From an uncultured Actinomycetes bacterium (GTDB lineage Bacteria; Actinomycetota; Actinomycetes; Mycobacteriales; Mycobacteriaceae), in contig CAISDL010000059.1 in NCBI GenBank assembly GCA_903884065.1, positions 62,001 to 126,000 on the forward strand: a stretch of DNA of 64,000 bases, given 5' to 3'. The notes under the pieces were generated by a model that was given only the letters and a program-made list of their open reading frames with translations, ran no database searches and was not told the origin of the DNA. The position numbers and the translations under genes are program-made. The stretch's first letter is position 1. Each line of letters begins with the position of its first letter. This document shows positions 1 through 8,146 of the stretch, one piece after another.

Positions 1-1
1 G

Positions 2-508
2 TTGTCGACCGACCCCGACGGCAGGTGGCTGGGCGAGCAGTCCTGGTTCGACCCGCCGATCACCCAGGGAACCGGCGGCGGGATCTCGGCACTGTTCGGC
101 CGCCCGGCGTGGCAGTCCGCACTCGCCGTGGCCGCCCCGGATCGCCGGCTCACCCCCGATATCGCCGCACTGGCCGACCCGTTCACCGGAATGCGCATCT
201 TCTTCAACGGCGAGCAGGTGGTCGGCGGCGGCACCTCGCTGTCGGCGCCACTGTGGGCCGGGATGGCGGCGGTCATGAACCAGTACCTCGTGGACAACGG
301 CGGGGAGCCGATCGGCGACCTGAACCCGCTTCTGTACGAGATCGCCGAGGGTGCGCGGCTTCCGGCATTCCGGGATGTGACGTTGGGCGGCAACGCCGTT
401 GATCTGGCCGGGCCGGGCTACGACCTGGTGACCGGGCTCGGCACCCCCGATGTGGACAACCTGTCGAAGAACCTGCTGGCGGTACAGCGGCGGATCGGGA
501 TCCGATGA
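2..508 (+). CDS. Sedolisin-type (S53) serine protease, C-terminal part
   Basis: This is the 3' end of a gene that begins upstream of the window; 168 residues are visible. The segment GGGTSLSAPLWAGMAAVMNQ holds the Ser nucleophile region (G-T-S-x-S-A-P) of S53 peptidases. The later GYDLVTGLGTPD and the FRDVT segment match the calcium-binding end of the sedolisin/kumamolisin fold. S53 enzymes are acid-active serine-carboxyl proteases, usually exported. Glu and Asp of the catalytic triad lie outside the window. The stop overlaps the next start (ATGA), so the two genes are probably co-translated, which suggests the protease acts with the membrane protein downstream. Confidence 0.85.
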   Translation: MSTDPDGRWLGEQSWFDPPITQGTGGGISALFGRPAWQSALAVAAPDRRLTPDIAALADPFTGMRIFFNGEQVVGGGTSLSAPLWAGMAAVMNQYLVDNGGEPIGDLNPLLYEIAEGARLPAFRDVTLGGNAVDLAGPGYDLVTGLGTPDVDNLSKNLLAVQRRIGIR

Positions 509-2391
509 GGACACCGTGTCCGGTGTGTGCCGCGCAGACGCCGGTCGGCGTCTTCTGCGGCCATTGCGGCGCGCATCTGCATCCGCAGCCCGGCGACGGG
601 CCCCGGTGGCTGAGACCGCGCGCGTTCTGCGCCGCCCCCGAGGAGCATGTGCTGCGCCCGGCGATCAGCAGCACGCTGTTCCCGCACACCTCGCAGCTGT
701 CCCGGGGGCCGTTCACCGCCGGACTTGTCCTGATCGTGGCCATCATGGCCGTGGCCGTCGAACTGCGACTGCCCGGAGCGCTGATCGCCGTCGCGACACT
801 GGGCCTGCCGTTGCTGTTCGGCATCTACAGCCACGCCTCCGGCATCGACCGCGACATTCCGCGCCCCACCCTGCTGCTCACCGCGGCTCTGGGCGTGGCG
901 ATCGGTGTGGGCTGGGTGCTGCTCACCGGCGATCTGGTGATCCGGGAGACCGGTGCGGCCTTCGACGCCGGGATGGCCGGCAACCGCGTGGTTCGCAACG
1001 GACTGGGTGTCACCGAGGGCAGCGCGCTGCTGATGCTGCTGCCCGCGCTCGTGATCCGGCTGGTGCGCCCCGGACAACGGGAGTCGTTGCAGGGCTTTGC
1101 CATCGGGGTGCTGGGAGCGCTCAGTTTCACCGCGGCGGCAACCTTCACCAAGCTTGCGCCGCAGTTCGCCGCCGGCCCGGTCGCCGCCGATCAGACGGTG
1201 GAATGGCTGCTGGTCGAGGCCGGCATCCGCGGTCTGGCGATCCCGCTCACGGCAGCCTGCGCGGGCGGCCTGGTGGGCGCCGCCCTGTGGTTCACCCGGC
1301 CCCGCGAGGGGCCGCGACTGTCTCGTCCGGCGGTGGTTGGCGCACTGTTCGCCGTCGGCGCGGTGGTGCTGACGATCTACGCGATCATCGGGGTGGTCGA
1401 CGTCGCCGGTGTGCCGCAGATGCAGATGCTGGGCTGGTATGTGGCGATGGCCCTGGTCGCGCTGATCGCGTTGCGGATCGGCATCCAGCTGGCATTGCTG
1501 CACGAGGCTCCAGACCCATGCACCGAGCAGCCCGAACTGTGTGCGTCATGCCGGAATGTGGTTCCGCATATGGGATTCTGCCCGCTCTGTGGGACGTCCG
1601 CACATGCGTCGTCGCACACTTCCGCGGCCGAGCGCCGACGCGTCACCCCTGTGCAGGACGGGCAGCGCGGGACTGGGGCGCTATGGCCGGGCTACGCCGT
1701 CCCCGCCCGCGCCTACACCGTCGCCCCGCTGACTGCCACGCCGTTCATGCGGGTGCTGGCGGTGTGGGTGGTCACTATCGTCGGGGTCTCGGCCGCACTG
1801 GTGGGCCTGTCGGCGTCGATCGCGACGCCGGCCGTGCAGTACAACTGCCCGCCGGACTGCGGGCATCCCCCGATCGGTACGCCGGTCACCAGCAATCCCC
1901 GCTTCACCGCAGCGGACGGGAGCTTCTCGGTGGCCTACCCGGCCCCGGGGTCGGCCTACGAGGTGAGCATCGCCGACGACGGGGTGACGGCACGCTACCT
2001 CGGCGGGGACGGGGGTGTGTTGCGGCTGTGGAGCCAACCGGCACAGGGCCGTTCGGCCAAGGAGACGACCGCGGCGATTCTGGCCGCGAGCTACCCGAAC
2101 GCGCGCAGGTCCTATGCGATTCCCAATGCGATGGTCGGCTTCCGGCCCGGCTACGGCGAGGTGGCCGATATCTGGCCGCAGGACGGCGATTCCCGCTTCC
2201 GGCACCTGCGGTTGGTAATCCTGGTTTCGGTGCACAACGACCTGGCACTGGTCGCCGGCGCGATCGGCCCCTACCGGCAGTTCGGTCCGGACTTCGGCCC
2301 TGGTCGCCCGTCGGCGGCCAACCTCGAGTTGGCCCTGGACATGGGTCAGTACGTCAACAGCTTTGCCTGGCAGGGCGATCCGCCGCGCTGA
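505..2391 (+). CDS. Zinc-ribbon polytopic membrane protein
   Basis: A 628-residue protein of unknown function. Residues 1-25 form a zinc ribbon (C-x2-C then C-x2-C). Several hydrophobic helices follow up to about residue 335. A second zinc ribbon (CASCRNV and CPLCG) lies near residue 350, then one more helix (around 415-435) and a soluble C-terminal domain of about 200 residues, probably outside the membrane. The ATG overlaps the stop of the S53 protease, so the two form an operon. The double ribbon suggests metal-dependent folding or sensing at the cytoplasmic face, but I see no catalytic motif. I recognise the general mycobacterial family only. Confidence 0.8.
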   Translation: MRTPCPVCAAQTPVGVFCGHCGAHLHPQPGDGPRWLRPRAFCAAPEEHVLRPAISSTLFPHTSQLSRGPFTAGLVLIVAIMAVAVELRLPGALIAVATLGLPLLFGIYSHASGIDRDIPRPTLLLTAALGVAIGVGWVLLTGDLVIRETGAAFDAGMAGNRVVRNGLGVTEGSALLMLLPALVIRLVRPGQRESLQGFAIGVLGALSFTAAATFTKLAPQFAAGPVAADQTVEWLLVEAGIRGLAIPLTAACAGGLVGAALWFTRPREGPRLSRPAVVGALFAVGAVVLTIYAIIGVVDVAGVPQMQMLGWYVAMALVALIALRIGIQLALLHEAPDPCTEQPELCASCRNVVPHMGFCPLCGTSAHASSHTSAAERRRVTPVQDGQRGTGALWPGYAVPARAYTVAPLTATPFMRVLAVWVVTIVGVSAALVGLSASIATPAVQYNCPPDCGHPPIGTPVTSNPRFTAADGSFSVAYPAPGSAYEVSIADDGVTARYLGGDGGVLRLWSQPAQGRSAKETTAAILAASYPNARRSYAIPNAMVGFRPGYGEVADIWPQDGDSRFRHLRLVILVSVHNDLALVAGAIGPYRQFGPDFGPGRPSAANLELALDMGQYVNSFAWQGDPPR

Positions 2392-2394
2392 ATG

Positions 2395-2586
2395 TCATGG
2401 CGCCCCAACGTCACTGCTGCGCGCCAGCGCGTCCAGCGTCTGGGACGTCGTGAACTCCGGCGTCCAGCCGAGCAGCGTCCTGGCTCGGGTGGTGTCCAGG
2501 ATCACCGGCGCCCGCATCGTGTTCAGCCACTCCGCCAATGCCGGCACGAACGGCAGTGCGGAGGCCGCCGTCGCCGCCAGGTGTGG
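2395..2586 (-). pseudogene. C-terminal remnant of an NAD-dependent epimerase/dehydratase
   Basis: Reading the minus strand gives a 63-residue open segment that contains APVILDTTRARTLLGWTP and EFTTSQTLDAL before a stop at 2395. This is the typical end of extended-SDR nucleotide-sugar epimerases, where the family has D-x-S/T-x-A-x-x-L-G-W-x-P. There is no Rossmann part. The segment runs straight into the stop codon of the M15-like gene in the same frame, so the 5' part was lost in a deletion whose junction lies at that stop. It is too short for most gene finders. Confidence 0.6.
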
Positions 2587-3321
2587 TCAGCCGATCTCGA
2601 AGTGTTGATAGTCAATGGGATTGCGCCACGCGCCGCCCCACCGCCAGCCGCGGTCGGTGAAAGCGCGCACTGCGGGATCGCCCGCGCGCAGCAGGCCGGG
2701 AGCCTGCCGCGCCCGGTCGAGGTAGGCGCCCGCGGTCTTGGGTTGCAGATCCCCGCTGCTGTCCAGGTAGGGGTTGATGAGCGGGTTGACGTCGACGGCC
2801 CGGCCATAGGCGTGGAACGACCAACCGGTATTGCCCGGAAGGGGCCGGCAGTTGAACGCCGAGGTGTTGTTGTCCTGCATCGACAACTCGTCGTCGGCCC
2901 CGCGATAGTGCTCGACGGTCTGCATCCGCTCGATGGGATACCGCAGCCGCCGAAGGTCGGCGAAGATCGCGATGACGTCGTCGACGACGTCGCGGTGCAC
3001 CACCAGCGCGCCCCGGTGGACGCCCCCGTCGAAACCGAGGTAGTCGACCTCGACCCGCCGCAGTGCGTCGGGCTCAACCGGGCAGCCGGGCCGCCAGGTC
3101 GCACCGAGTTCGGCGGCGGTGACGGGGTGGACGGCCGGCCCGGGCTGCGGACTGGGGGCGGCCTGGCTCGGGGCGGCCGGGCTCGGGGGCACGGTCCTGA
3201 CCGTTTCCGGGGCCAGTGGCACCGACGGCGCGGGTGCGGCCGGCGCCCGGCATCCGGCGCCCAGGGCCACCGCGACGGCTGCGCATGCCGCGACCTGGCG
3301 GGTCGGCCGTGGTTTTCGCAC
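2587..3321 (-). CDS. Exported M15-like (D,D-carboxypeptidase fold) lipoprotein
   Basis: Likely a zinc peptidase acting on peptidoglycan peptides outside the membrane. The C-terminal half has GWSFHAYGRAVDVNPL and, near the end, WGGAWRNPIDYQHFEIG. These give the H-x(6)-D and distal H zinc-ligand pattern of VanY/L,D-type M15 peptidases. The GTG start at 3321 makes a short basic n-region followed by ALGAGC, a good lipobox. Starts at 3339, 3360 and 3390 are also open. A Pro/Ala-rich linker follows the lipobox. The gene is divergent from the RclA-like oxidoreductase. Confidence 0.75.
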   Translation of the reverse strand: MRKPRPTRQVAACAAVAVALGAGCRAPAAPAPSVPLAPETVRTVPPSPAAPSQAAPSPQPGPAVHPVTAAELGATWRPGCPVEPDALRRVEVDYLGFDGGVHRGALVVHRDVVDDVIAIFADLRRLRYPIERMQTVEHYRGADDELSMQDNNTSAFNCRPLPGNTGWSFHAYGRAVDVNPLINPYLDSSGDLQPKTAGAYLDRARQAPGLLRAGDPAVRAFTDRGWRWGGAWRNPIDYQHFEIG

Positions 3322-3452
3322 GTTCCGATCCCACCACATGCGGGCGCCGGACCCGGCCATGACCGAAAACCCCCGTCCCCGCCCGGGCATGGGCGCGGTT
3401 GGTCAGACTGGTCGGTACCGCCCGGAGAATCCGCGCGCCCGAGGAGCACACC

Positions 3453-4832
3453 ATGGTCGAGCAGTTCGATGACGTCGTTCTGGGTGGCGGAAAGGGCGGC
3501 AAGTCACTGGCCATGGCGTTGGCCAACGCCGGCCATACCGTCGCCCTGATCGAGCGAGGGCAGATCGGCGGCACCTGCATCAACGTCGCCTGCATCCCGA
3601 CCAAGACCATGGTCGCCAGTGCCAAATTGGTCGAACTGGCCGGCCGTGCAGCCGATTTCGGAATCTCGCTGACGCCGCCACCAGCCGAACTGGCCGGCGT
3701 GATCGCGCGCAAGCGCCGGGTGGTCGGCGCCATGGTGGACACCCATCACACGTTGTTCACGACCACCCCCAACATGTCATTCCTGTTGGGCGAGGGCGTT
3801 TTCTCCGGCGAGCGGACCCTCGAGGTCGCCATGGCGGACGGGTCGATGCGGGCGGTTCGCGGCGATCGCGTCTACATCAACACCGGCAGCCACACCACCG
3901 TCCCGGCGATTCCGGGTCTGGACGGCGTCGACTACCTGACGAGCACCTCGGTCATGGAACTCGACGAGTTGCCCGCCCGACTGGCGATCATCGGCGGCGG
4001 TTACATCTCGCTGGAGTTCGCCCAGATCTTCCGCCGACTGGGCAGCGAGGTCGTCGTGGTCGAGCGCGGCGACAGGTTCCTGCCCAAGGAGGATCGCGAC
4101 ATCGCCGCGGAGATCCGGAAGGTGTTGGAGGAGGATGGAATTGAATTCCTCGACAACGTCGAGTCCAACTCGGTCCTGAAGGGACCCGACGGTGTCGAAC
4201 TGCTCTACTCCCGCAACGGCGTCAAGGAGTCATTGCACTGCAGCCATCTCATGGTGGCCGTCGGCCGCACACCCAACACAGCCGGACTGGGCCTGGACGC
4301 CACTGGGGTTGAACTGAACGCCCGAGGTGCGATCACCGTCGACGACCGACTACAGACCACCGCCGAGAACATCTACGCGATGGGCGACTGCAACGGCGGC
4401 CCGCTGTTCACCCACGCCTCCTGGGACGACTACCGCATCCTGCTCGCCAATGTGCTGCACGACGCCGGGCGCAGCACCGCGGGCCGGCTCATGCCCTACA
4501 CACTGTTCATCGACCCGGAACTGGGCCGGGTCGGATTGACCGAAGAGCAGGCCGTGGCGCAGGGTTACGACGTCGCCGTCGCGACCCTGCCCGCGAGCAA
4601 GATTCCGCGGGCCAACACCGCCGGGGAGACCAAGGGGCTCCTCAAGGCCGTTGTCGACCGCAAGACCGATCAGATTCTGGGCTGCTCGCTGTTCTGCCAC
4701 AGCGCCGGGGAGGTGATGTCGGTGGTGCAGATGGCCATGATCGGCAAGCTCCCCTACCCGCAGGTGCGCGACACCGTCTTCACCCACCCCACCATGGCCG
4801 AGTCGCTGAACCTCTTGTTCGCCGCCCTCTAG
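3453..4832 (+). CDS. RclA-like pyridine nucleotide-disulfide oxidoreductase
   Basis: A 459-residue FAD flavoenzyme of the mercuric/dihydrolipoyl reductase class. The FAD motif is GGGKGGKSLA, with Lys residues in the loop as in RclA rather than the usual GGGPGGY. The redox pair is C42/C47 in GGTCINVACIPTKT. A second Rossmann motif (IIGGGYISLEFAQ) lies near 195. The C-terminal FTHPTMAESLN supplies the conserved His-x-x-Met-x-Glu end. RclA enzymes reduce Cu(II) and protect from hypochlorous acid; I infer that role only from motif resemblance. ATG 3453 has GAGGAG seven bases upstream, which favours it over the longer frame starting at 3399. Confidence 0.85.
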   Translation: MVEQFDDVVLGGGKGGKSLAMALANAGHTVALIERGQIGGTCINVACIPTKTMVASAKLVELAGRAADFGISLTPPPAELAGVIARKRRVVGAMVDTHHTLFTTTPNMSFLLGEGVFSGERTLEVAMADGSMRAVRGDRVYINTGSHTTVPAIPGLDGVDYLTSTSVMELDELPARLAIIGGGYISLEFAQIFRRLGSEVVVVERGDRFLPKEDRDIAAEIRKVLEEDGIEFLDNVESNSVLKGPDGVELLYSRNGVKESLHCSHLMVAVGRTPNTAGLGLDATGVELNARGAITVDDRLQTTAENIYAMGDCNGGPLFTHASWDDYRILLANVLHDAGRSTAGRLMPYTLFIDPELGRVGLTEEQAVAQGYDVAVATLPASKIPRANTAGETKGLLKAVVDRKTDQILGCSLFCHSAGEVMSVVQMAMIGKLPYPQVRDTVFTHPTMAESLNLLFAAL

Positions 4833-4833
4833 C

Positions 4834-4854
4834 GCGACCAAATTCCCGGGTCGC
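4834..4854. terminator. Short hairpin between convergent genes
   Basis: GCGACC and GGTCGC form a 6-bp stem around a 9-base loop, immediately after the flavoenzyme stop and before the convergent mpt64-like stop. There is no T-tract, as is usual in mycobacteria. It could serve both directions. Confidence 0.35.
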
Positions 4855-4873
4855 TTCGCTCCTGCCCTCCGAA

Positions 4874-5581
4874 TCAGGCCAGCAGCGGGTCGATCACCGA
4901 GCGCGGGACCAGAACCTGGGTGGCACCGGCGGCTTCGGCGAGCAGCGTGCCCTGGCTGAAGAAGAAGATGACGCCGTCGTTGGTGATCGCGAAGTTCTGA
5001 TAGTTCGCCGGATCCAGGCCGACGGCCGGCGCGATCGGCACCGGATGCCCCGCCTGCTTCCGCAGGTCCTCCTGCACGATCGCGAACACGATCGGCAGCG
5101 GATCGCTGTCGGGCACCCATAGGGTCTCGTAGGTGACCGGCTTGCGGTAGGCCTGGTCCCACACGAACGACGTGAACGATGTCCGCGGGTGGGCGGCGCC
5201 GGTGTTCTGATAAACCCTCAAAACCACCGACAGTTGACCTCGGGGCGGCACCAGCGAGTTATACGTCGTCGGTGTGATCTCCAGCGCGTAGGGCGTATCG
5301 CGGGGGGTCGAAGACTTCGCCGCACCCAGGAATGAGTCGCGGGTCTTGGAGACGAAGTCAGCCATCGACTTCATGTCGGGGTAGTTACTCGGGAACCTGA
5401 TGTTGATGGTGTAGCCCGGATCGGTCACCGTGATCTGGCAGACGTTGGCGGCGCTGACCCCTTTGAGGTCCGCGCAATAGTTCTTGGGAGCGGCCGACGC
5501 AACGCCCGGGCTGACCAGCACAACGGCCGCACCGACCGCTGCCACCGCAAGTTTCCGCATCGTCGGGTTCAGGAACGACAT
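4874..5581 (-). CDS. mpt64: Secreted MPT64 family protein
   Basis: A close match to the M. tuberculosis secreted antigen MPT64 (Rv1980c) along its length. Shared segments include SSTPR(D/E)(T/A)PY, VLRVYQNTGAAHP, WDQAYRKP(V/I)TY, LDPANYQNFA, TNDGVIFFF and TQVLVPRS near the C-terminus. The start at 5581 (or ATG 5560) gives a signal peptide ending in GVASA before APKNYC. Two cysteines near the mature N-terminus (NYC and NVC) match the family. MPT64 is an exported immunodominant protein with no proven enzymatic role; the C-terminal part belongs to the DUF3298/RsiV fold. There is a small secreted-protein gene immediately upstream on the same strand. Confidence 0.93.
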   Translation of the reverse strand: MSFLNPTMRKLAVAAVGAAVVLVSPGVASAAPKNYCADLKGVSAANVCQITVTDPGYTINIRFPSNYPDMKSMADFVSKTRDSFLGAAKSSTPRDTPYALEITPTTYNSLVPPRGQLSVVLRVYQNTGAAHPRTSFTSFVWDQAYRKPVTYETLWVPDSDPLPIVFAIVQEDLRKQAGHPVPIAPAVGLDPANYQNFAITNDGVIFFFSQGTLLAEAAGATQVLVPRSVIDPLLA

Positions 5582-5603
5582 GCGGTCGACGGTAACCCGC
5601 CGC

Positions 5604-6008
5604 TTACAGGGTTGCCGAATTCGGTCCGAGCAGTTGGCAGTCCGGCGCCGGCGACAACCCGGCCCAACCTGCACAGCCGCGGCCGGTCGCGACGAACGTC
5701 ACACCGGGGGCATACGGCACCGAGACCCGCGTCGGATCGGTGCCGTTGCCCTGTTCGCAGCTCATGGGCGCTCCGTTGCCGGGCTGCAGGCAGGCGACGG
5801 CGGAATACGGCACCGCCAGGGGCGCGCACCCCGACGACTGGACCGTCGCCGTCACCGCGTCCCCGTCGAGGGTGGGCGGCGACAGGGTGAAGGAGCACGG
5901 CGGTGGTGGGGGCGGTGGCCCGTGACCGGTGGCGTGGGCAACACCAGAACCGGCGCCGGCGCTGAATGCGACGGCGCAGGCCATCCAGACCACGCCCCGC
6001 CTGCTCAT
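5604..6008 (-). CDS. Small secreted protein of unknown function
   Basis: A 134-residue exported protein. Starting at ATG 6008 it has an n-region MSRRGVVW, a hydrophobic core and a probable cleavage after VAHA. A proline run (seven Pro) follows, then a domain with paired cysteines (SFTL, SSGCAPL, AVACLQPG, MSCEQG, RGCAGW, APDCQLL) that could form three disulfides. I recognise it as the type of small cysteine-rich exported protein common in mycobacteria but cannot assign a function. It lies 22 bases upstream of mpt64 on the same strand. Confidence 0.65.
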   Translation of the reverse strand: MSRRGVVWMACAVAFSAGAGSGVAHATGHGPPPPPPPCSFTLSPPTLDGDAVTATVQSSGCAPLAVPYSAVACLQPGNGAPMSCEQGNGTDPTRVSVPYAPGVTFVATGRGCAGWAGLSPAPDCQLLGPNSATL

Positions 6009-6146
6009 AGTTCGCAGTGTAGGGCGGCGGGTGCGGGCGGCACGGGCCTTCGGAGCCGAATCGGCACACGATCGCACGGGGGCGACGATGATCGATCACG
6101 GGCATCTTGGGTTCGACGCATCGTCGACTGATGGAGGGGGATCTCC

Positions 6147-7613
6147 GTGGCTTCTGGGCGGGCATCCACATGGCTGGGCGCCAGCGCGCTCAGCATGGGT
6201 CTCACTGCGTCGCTACTCGTCGGCGCCGCTCCGGCGAACGCCGATCGCGGCGAGGCCTCGGACGGCACTCGTCACGGCTCGCGGACCAGCAGTGCCGAGA
6301 CGTCCGCCGCCCCGGACAGCGGCACCCGTTCGTCGCGGACGGGGGCTCCCGGTCGGGGTGGTTCGGCGGCGGCCAGTCCGGTTGCCGGCACTGCCCGCGC
6401 CGCAGAGCCGATTCCGATCGGTGAAGCACCGGGTGCGCCAGTCGCGTCGGTGGCAGCCGCAGTCCCCGTCACCACTCCCCCGGCTCAGAACCCGGCGTCG
6501 GTGGTGAAGCCGGCCCCGGACGGCGCCGCGGTGGGCCGCCAGCCGGGTCCCATCGTCTCGTTCTTCATCTCCGACGGCACTCAGTCGCATCCCGATGCGG
6601 GGCTGTTGATCGGCAACGGCTTCACCTTCACCACCGTCAGCTGTCCGGCGAGCACCAGATGCGACGGAGGCCGGGCCGGATACCTCTACGGCAACGGCGG
6701 AAACGGCTTCAACGGTGGAGACGGCGGCGGTGCCGGGATGTTCGGCAACGGCGGAAACGGCGGCGGCGGAACGCCTTCGGTCCGTGGCGGCAGCGGCGGC
6801 AACGGCGGATCGGTCTGGTTCGTCGGCAACGGCGGAAGCGGTGGCGCCGCCGACCGGAACACCGCCGGCGCACGCGGCGGCAGAGGCGGGTCGGCGGGGC
6901 TGTTCCTCGGCAACGGCGGAGACGGCGGGAACGCGGCAATCGGAGCGAACGGCGGCGACGGCGGCAAGGGCGGACTGCTCCTCGGCCGCGGCGGCCGCGG
7001 CGGGGTCGGCGGGCCCGGGGCCATGACCTGCTCGGCTCCGACGTGCACGGTGGTCACCGTCGGCGGAAGCGGCGGCGACGGCGGCCGAGGCGGTCTCCTC
7101 TTCGGCCGCAACGGCGGCGCCGGGGCCGCACCGCTGCCACTCGATTCGCAACTCCTGGTCGGCTACAACCCGGTCTATCCGGTGTACGCACCGGTACCCC
7201 CGTACCAGCCCGACGAGAACGAAATCGGTTCCAACGGGGGCGGTCTCATCTATCCCAACGACGACGACCCCAGCAAGCCCTACGCCATCCCCGGGACAAT
7301 CGTGCCCGATGTTCAACTCCCCGCTGGCTTTACACTTGCCCGCTGGGGTTACCCGGGTGGTTCGTACCTGACTCCGGCGAACACATTCCTCGCCCAGACC
7401 TCACTGCCGCCCAGTGGCCTCGTCGCACCGTATTTCCAGTACGTGGTGGCCGACCCGTCGGCCCTTCCGCCCGGGTTCCACGTCGAGCAGTCCCAGGCCG
7501 CACCCTGGTTCGGTCAGCCGGGCGGAGGGGTCCAGTACCGGATCATCGGCCCCAATGGAAAAGGCGCACCGGTTCAGGCGCTGCTCGATTCGGGATTCCT
7601 CGCATATCCGTGA
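6147..7613 (+). CDS. Secreted PGRS-TNT toxin-like protein
   Basis: A 488-residue exported protein. Residues 1-32 are a signal peptide ending in APANA. A Ser/Pro/Ala-rich linker follows. At about 137 comes the entry motif FISDGTQSHPDAG with a downstream Cys pair (SCPASTRC), then a GGNGG-type PGRS segment to about 330. Residues about 385-488 resemble the TNT (NAD+ glycohydrolase) domain of CpnT: FTLARWGYPGGSYLTP, SLPP, YFQYVV and APWFGQPGGGVQY. There is no PE domain and no CpnT channel domain. GTG 6147 follows GGAGGGGG. The position that I remember as the conserved His of Y-H-x-Y is Phe430, so activity is uncertain. The gene overlaps the next one (GTGA), which encodes the probable immunity protein. 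Confidence 0.8.
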   Translation: MASGRASTWLGASALSMGLTASLLVGAAPANADRGEASDGTRHGSRTSSAETSAAPDSGTRSSRTGAPGRGGSAAASPVAGTARAAEPIPIGEAPGAPVASVAAAVPVTTPPAQNPASVVKPAPDGAAVGRQPGPIVSFFISDGTQSHPDAGLLIGNGFTFTTVSCPASTRCDGGRAGYLYGNGGNGFNGGDGGGAGMFGNGGNGGGGTPSVRGGSGGNGGSVWFVGNGGSGGAADRNTAGARGGRGGSAGLFLGNGGDGGNAAIGANGGDGGKGGLLLGRGGRGGVGGPGAMTCSAPTCTVVTVGGSGGDGGRGGLLFGRNGGAGAAPLPLDSQLLVGYNPVYPVYAPVPPYQPDENEIGSNGGGLIYPNDDDPSKPYAIPGTIVPDVQLPAGFTLARWGYPGGSYLTPANTFLAQTSLPPSGLVAPYFQYVVADPSALPPGFHVEQSQAAPWFGQPGGGVQYRIIGPNGKGAPVQALLDSGFLAYP

Positions 7614-8131
7614 CGGGAGGAGCCGACTTCGGACGCCTGTCGCGACAGTGGGCCCACTGGTCCGGGTTGGCGCGCCTACGCGAGGTGTCGGTGACGACCC
7701 TGTGCGAGGACTGCGACGTCCTGTTCAGTTCGAGTGACTATGCGGTTCACCTTCGCAGCGTCGGCGGCCGCTGGTTCGTCGACACCGTCGACGACCGAGG
7801 CCAACGGCAGAACGACACCGCGACGTTTTCCAGCTACCAACTCGCCGAGAAATACCTCATCTGGATATGGGGTTCCGCCGCCCGAAGCGTGCTGCGCACA
7901 CCGATCCTGGGCCGGGAGCTCTACGCCCTGGGATTTGCTTCCGGCGTCGAGGCAATCCCGATCAGCGAGGGAATCTACGAACTGCGATCGCCTGACGGAA
8001 CCGCGATGCTGATGGAGCCGTACGCCACGATCTTCAGCCATCTGATGCACACGTCCGAGGAGCGGATCGAGCAGATGCTGGCGGCCGACATCGGTTTAGA
8101 AAAACGCCACACCGTCAATTCCTCGGACTAG
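7610..8131 (+). CDS. TNT immunity factor-like protein (Imm61/IFT type)
   Basis: A 173-residue cytosolic protein. Its layout resembles the Imm61 / immunity factor for TNT (IFT, Rv3902c) group: an N-terminal helix with W residues, a beta segment (VHLRSVGGRWFVDTV), then AEKYLIWIWGSAARS and ELYALGFASGVEAIPI, followed by a Tyr-Glu-Leu-Arg-Ser-Pro-Asp-Gly strand. The GTG start overlaps the toxin stop by four bases, giving translational coupling. This is the arrangement expected for a toxin and its cognate antitoxin. The family call is from motif memory; the context is what makes it convincing. Confidence 0.7.
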   Translation: MTGGADFGRLSRQWAHWSGLARLREVSVTTLCEDCDVLFSSSDYAVHLRSVGGRWFVDTVDDRGQRQNDTATFSSYQLAEKYLIWIWGSAARSVLRTPILGRELYALGFASGVEAIPISEGIYELRSPDGTAMLMEPYATIFSHLMHTSEERIEQMLAADIGLEKRHTVNSSD

Positions 8132-8146
8132 CAGGAGGAGTTCGCG

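Noticed and set aside
450..2453. 667-residue + strand frame over the zinc-ribbon gene
   Set aside because: Arg/Gly-rich product without hydrophobic helices or motifs; it shadows the membrane protein frame starting at 505.
6147..7613. Naming these genes PE_PGRS
   Set aside because: No N-terminal PE domain is present in any of the four; they begin with an ordinary signal peptide.
6659..8131. 490-residue + strand frame across the PGRS-TNT gene
   Set aside because: Only its last 173 residues (from 7610) look like a protein; the first part is Arg-rich shadow of the PGRS repeats.
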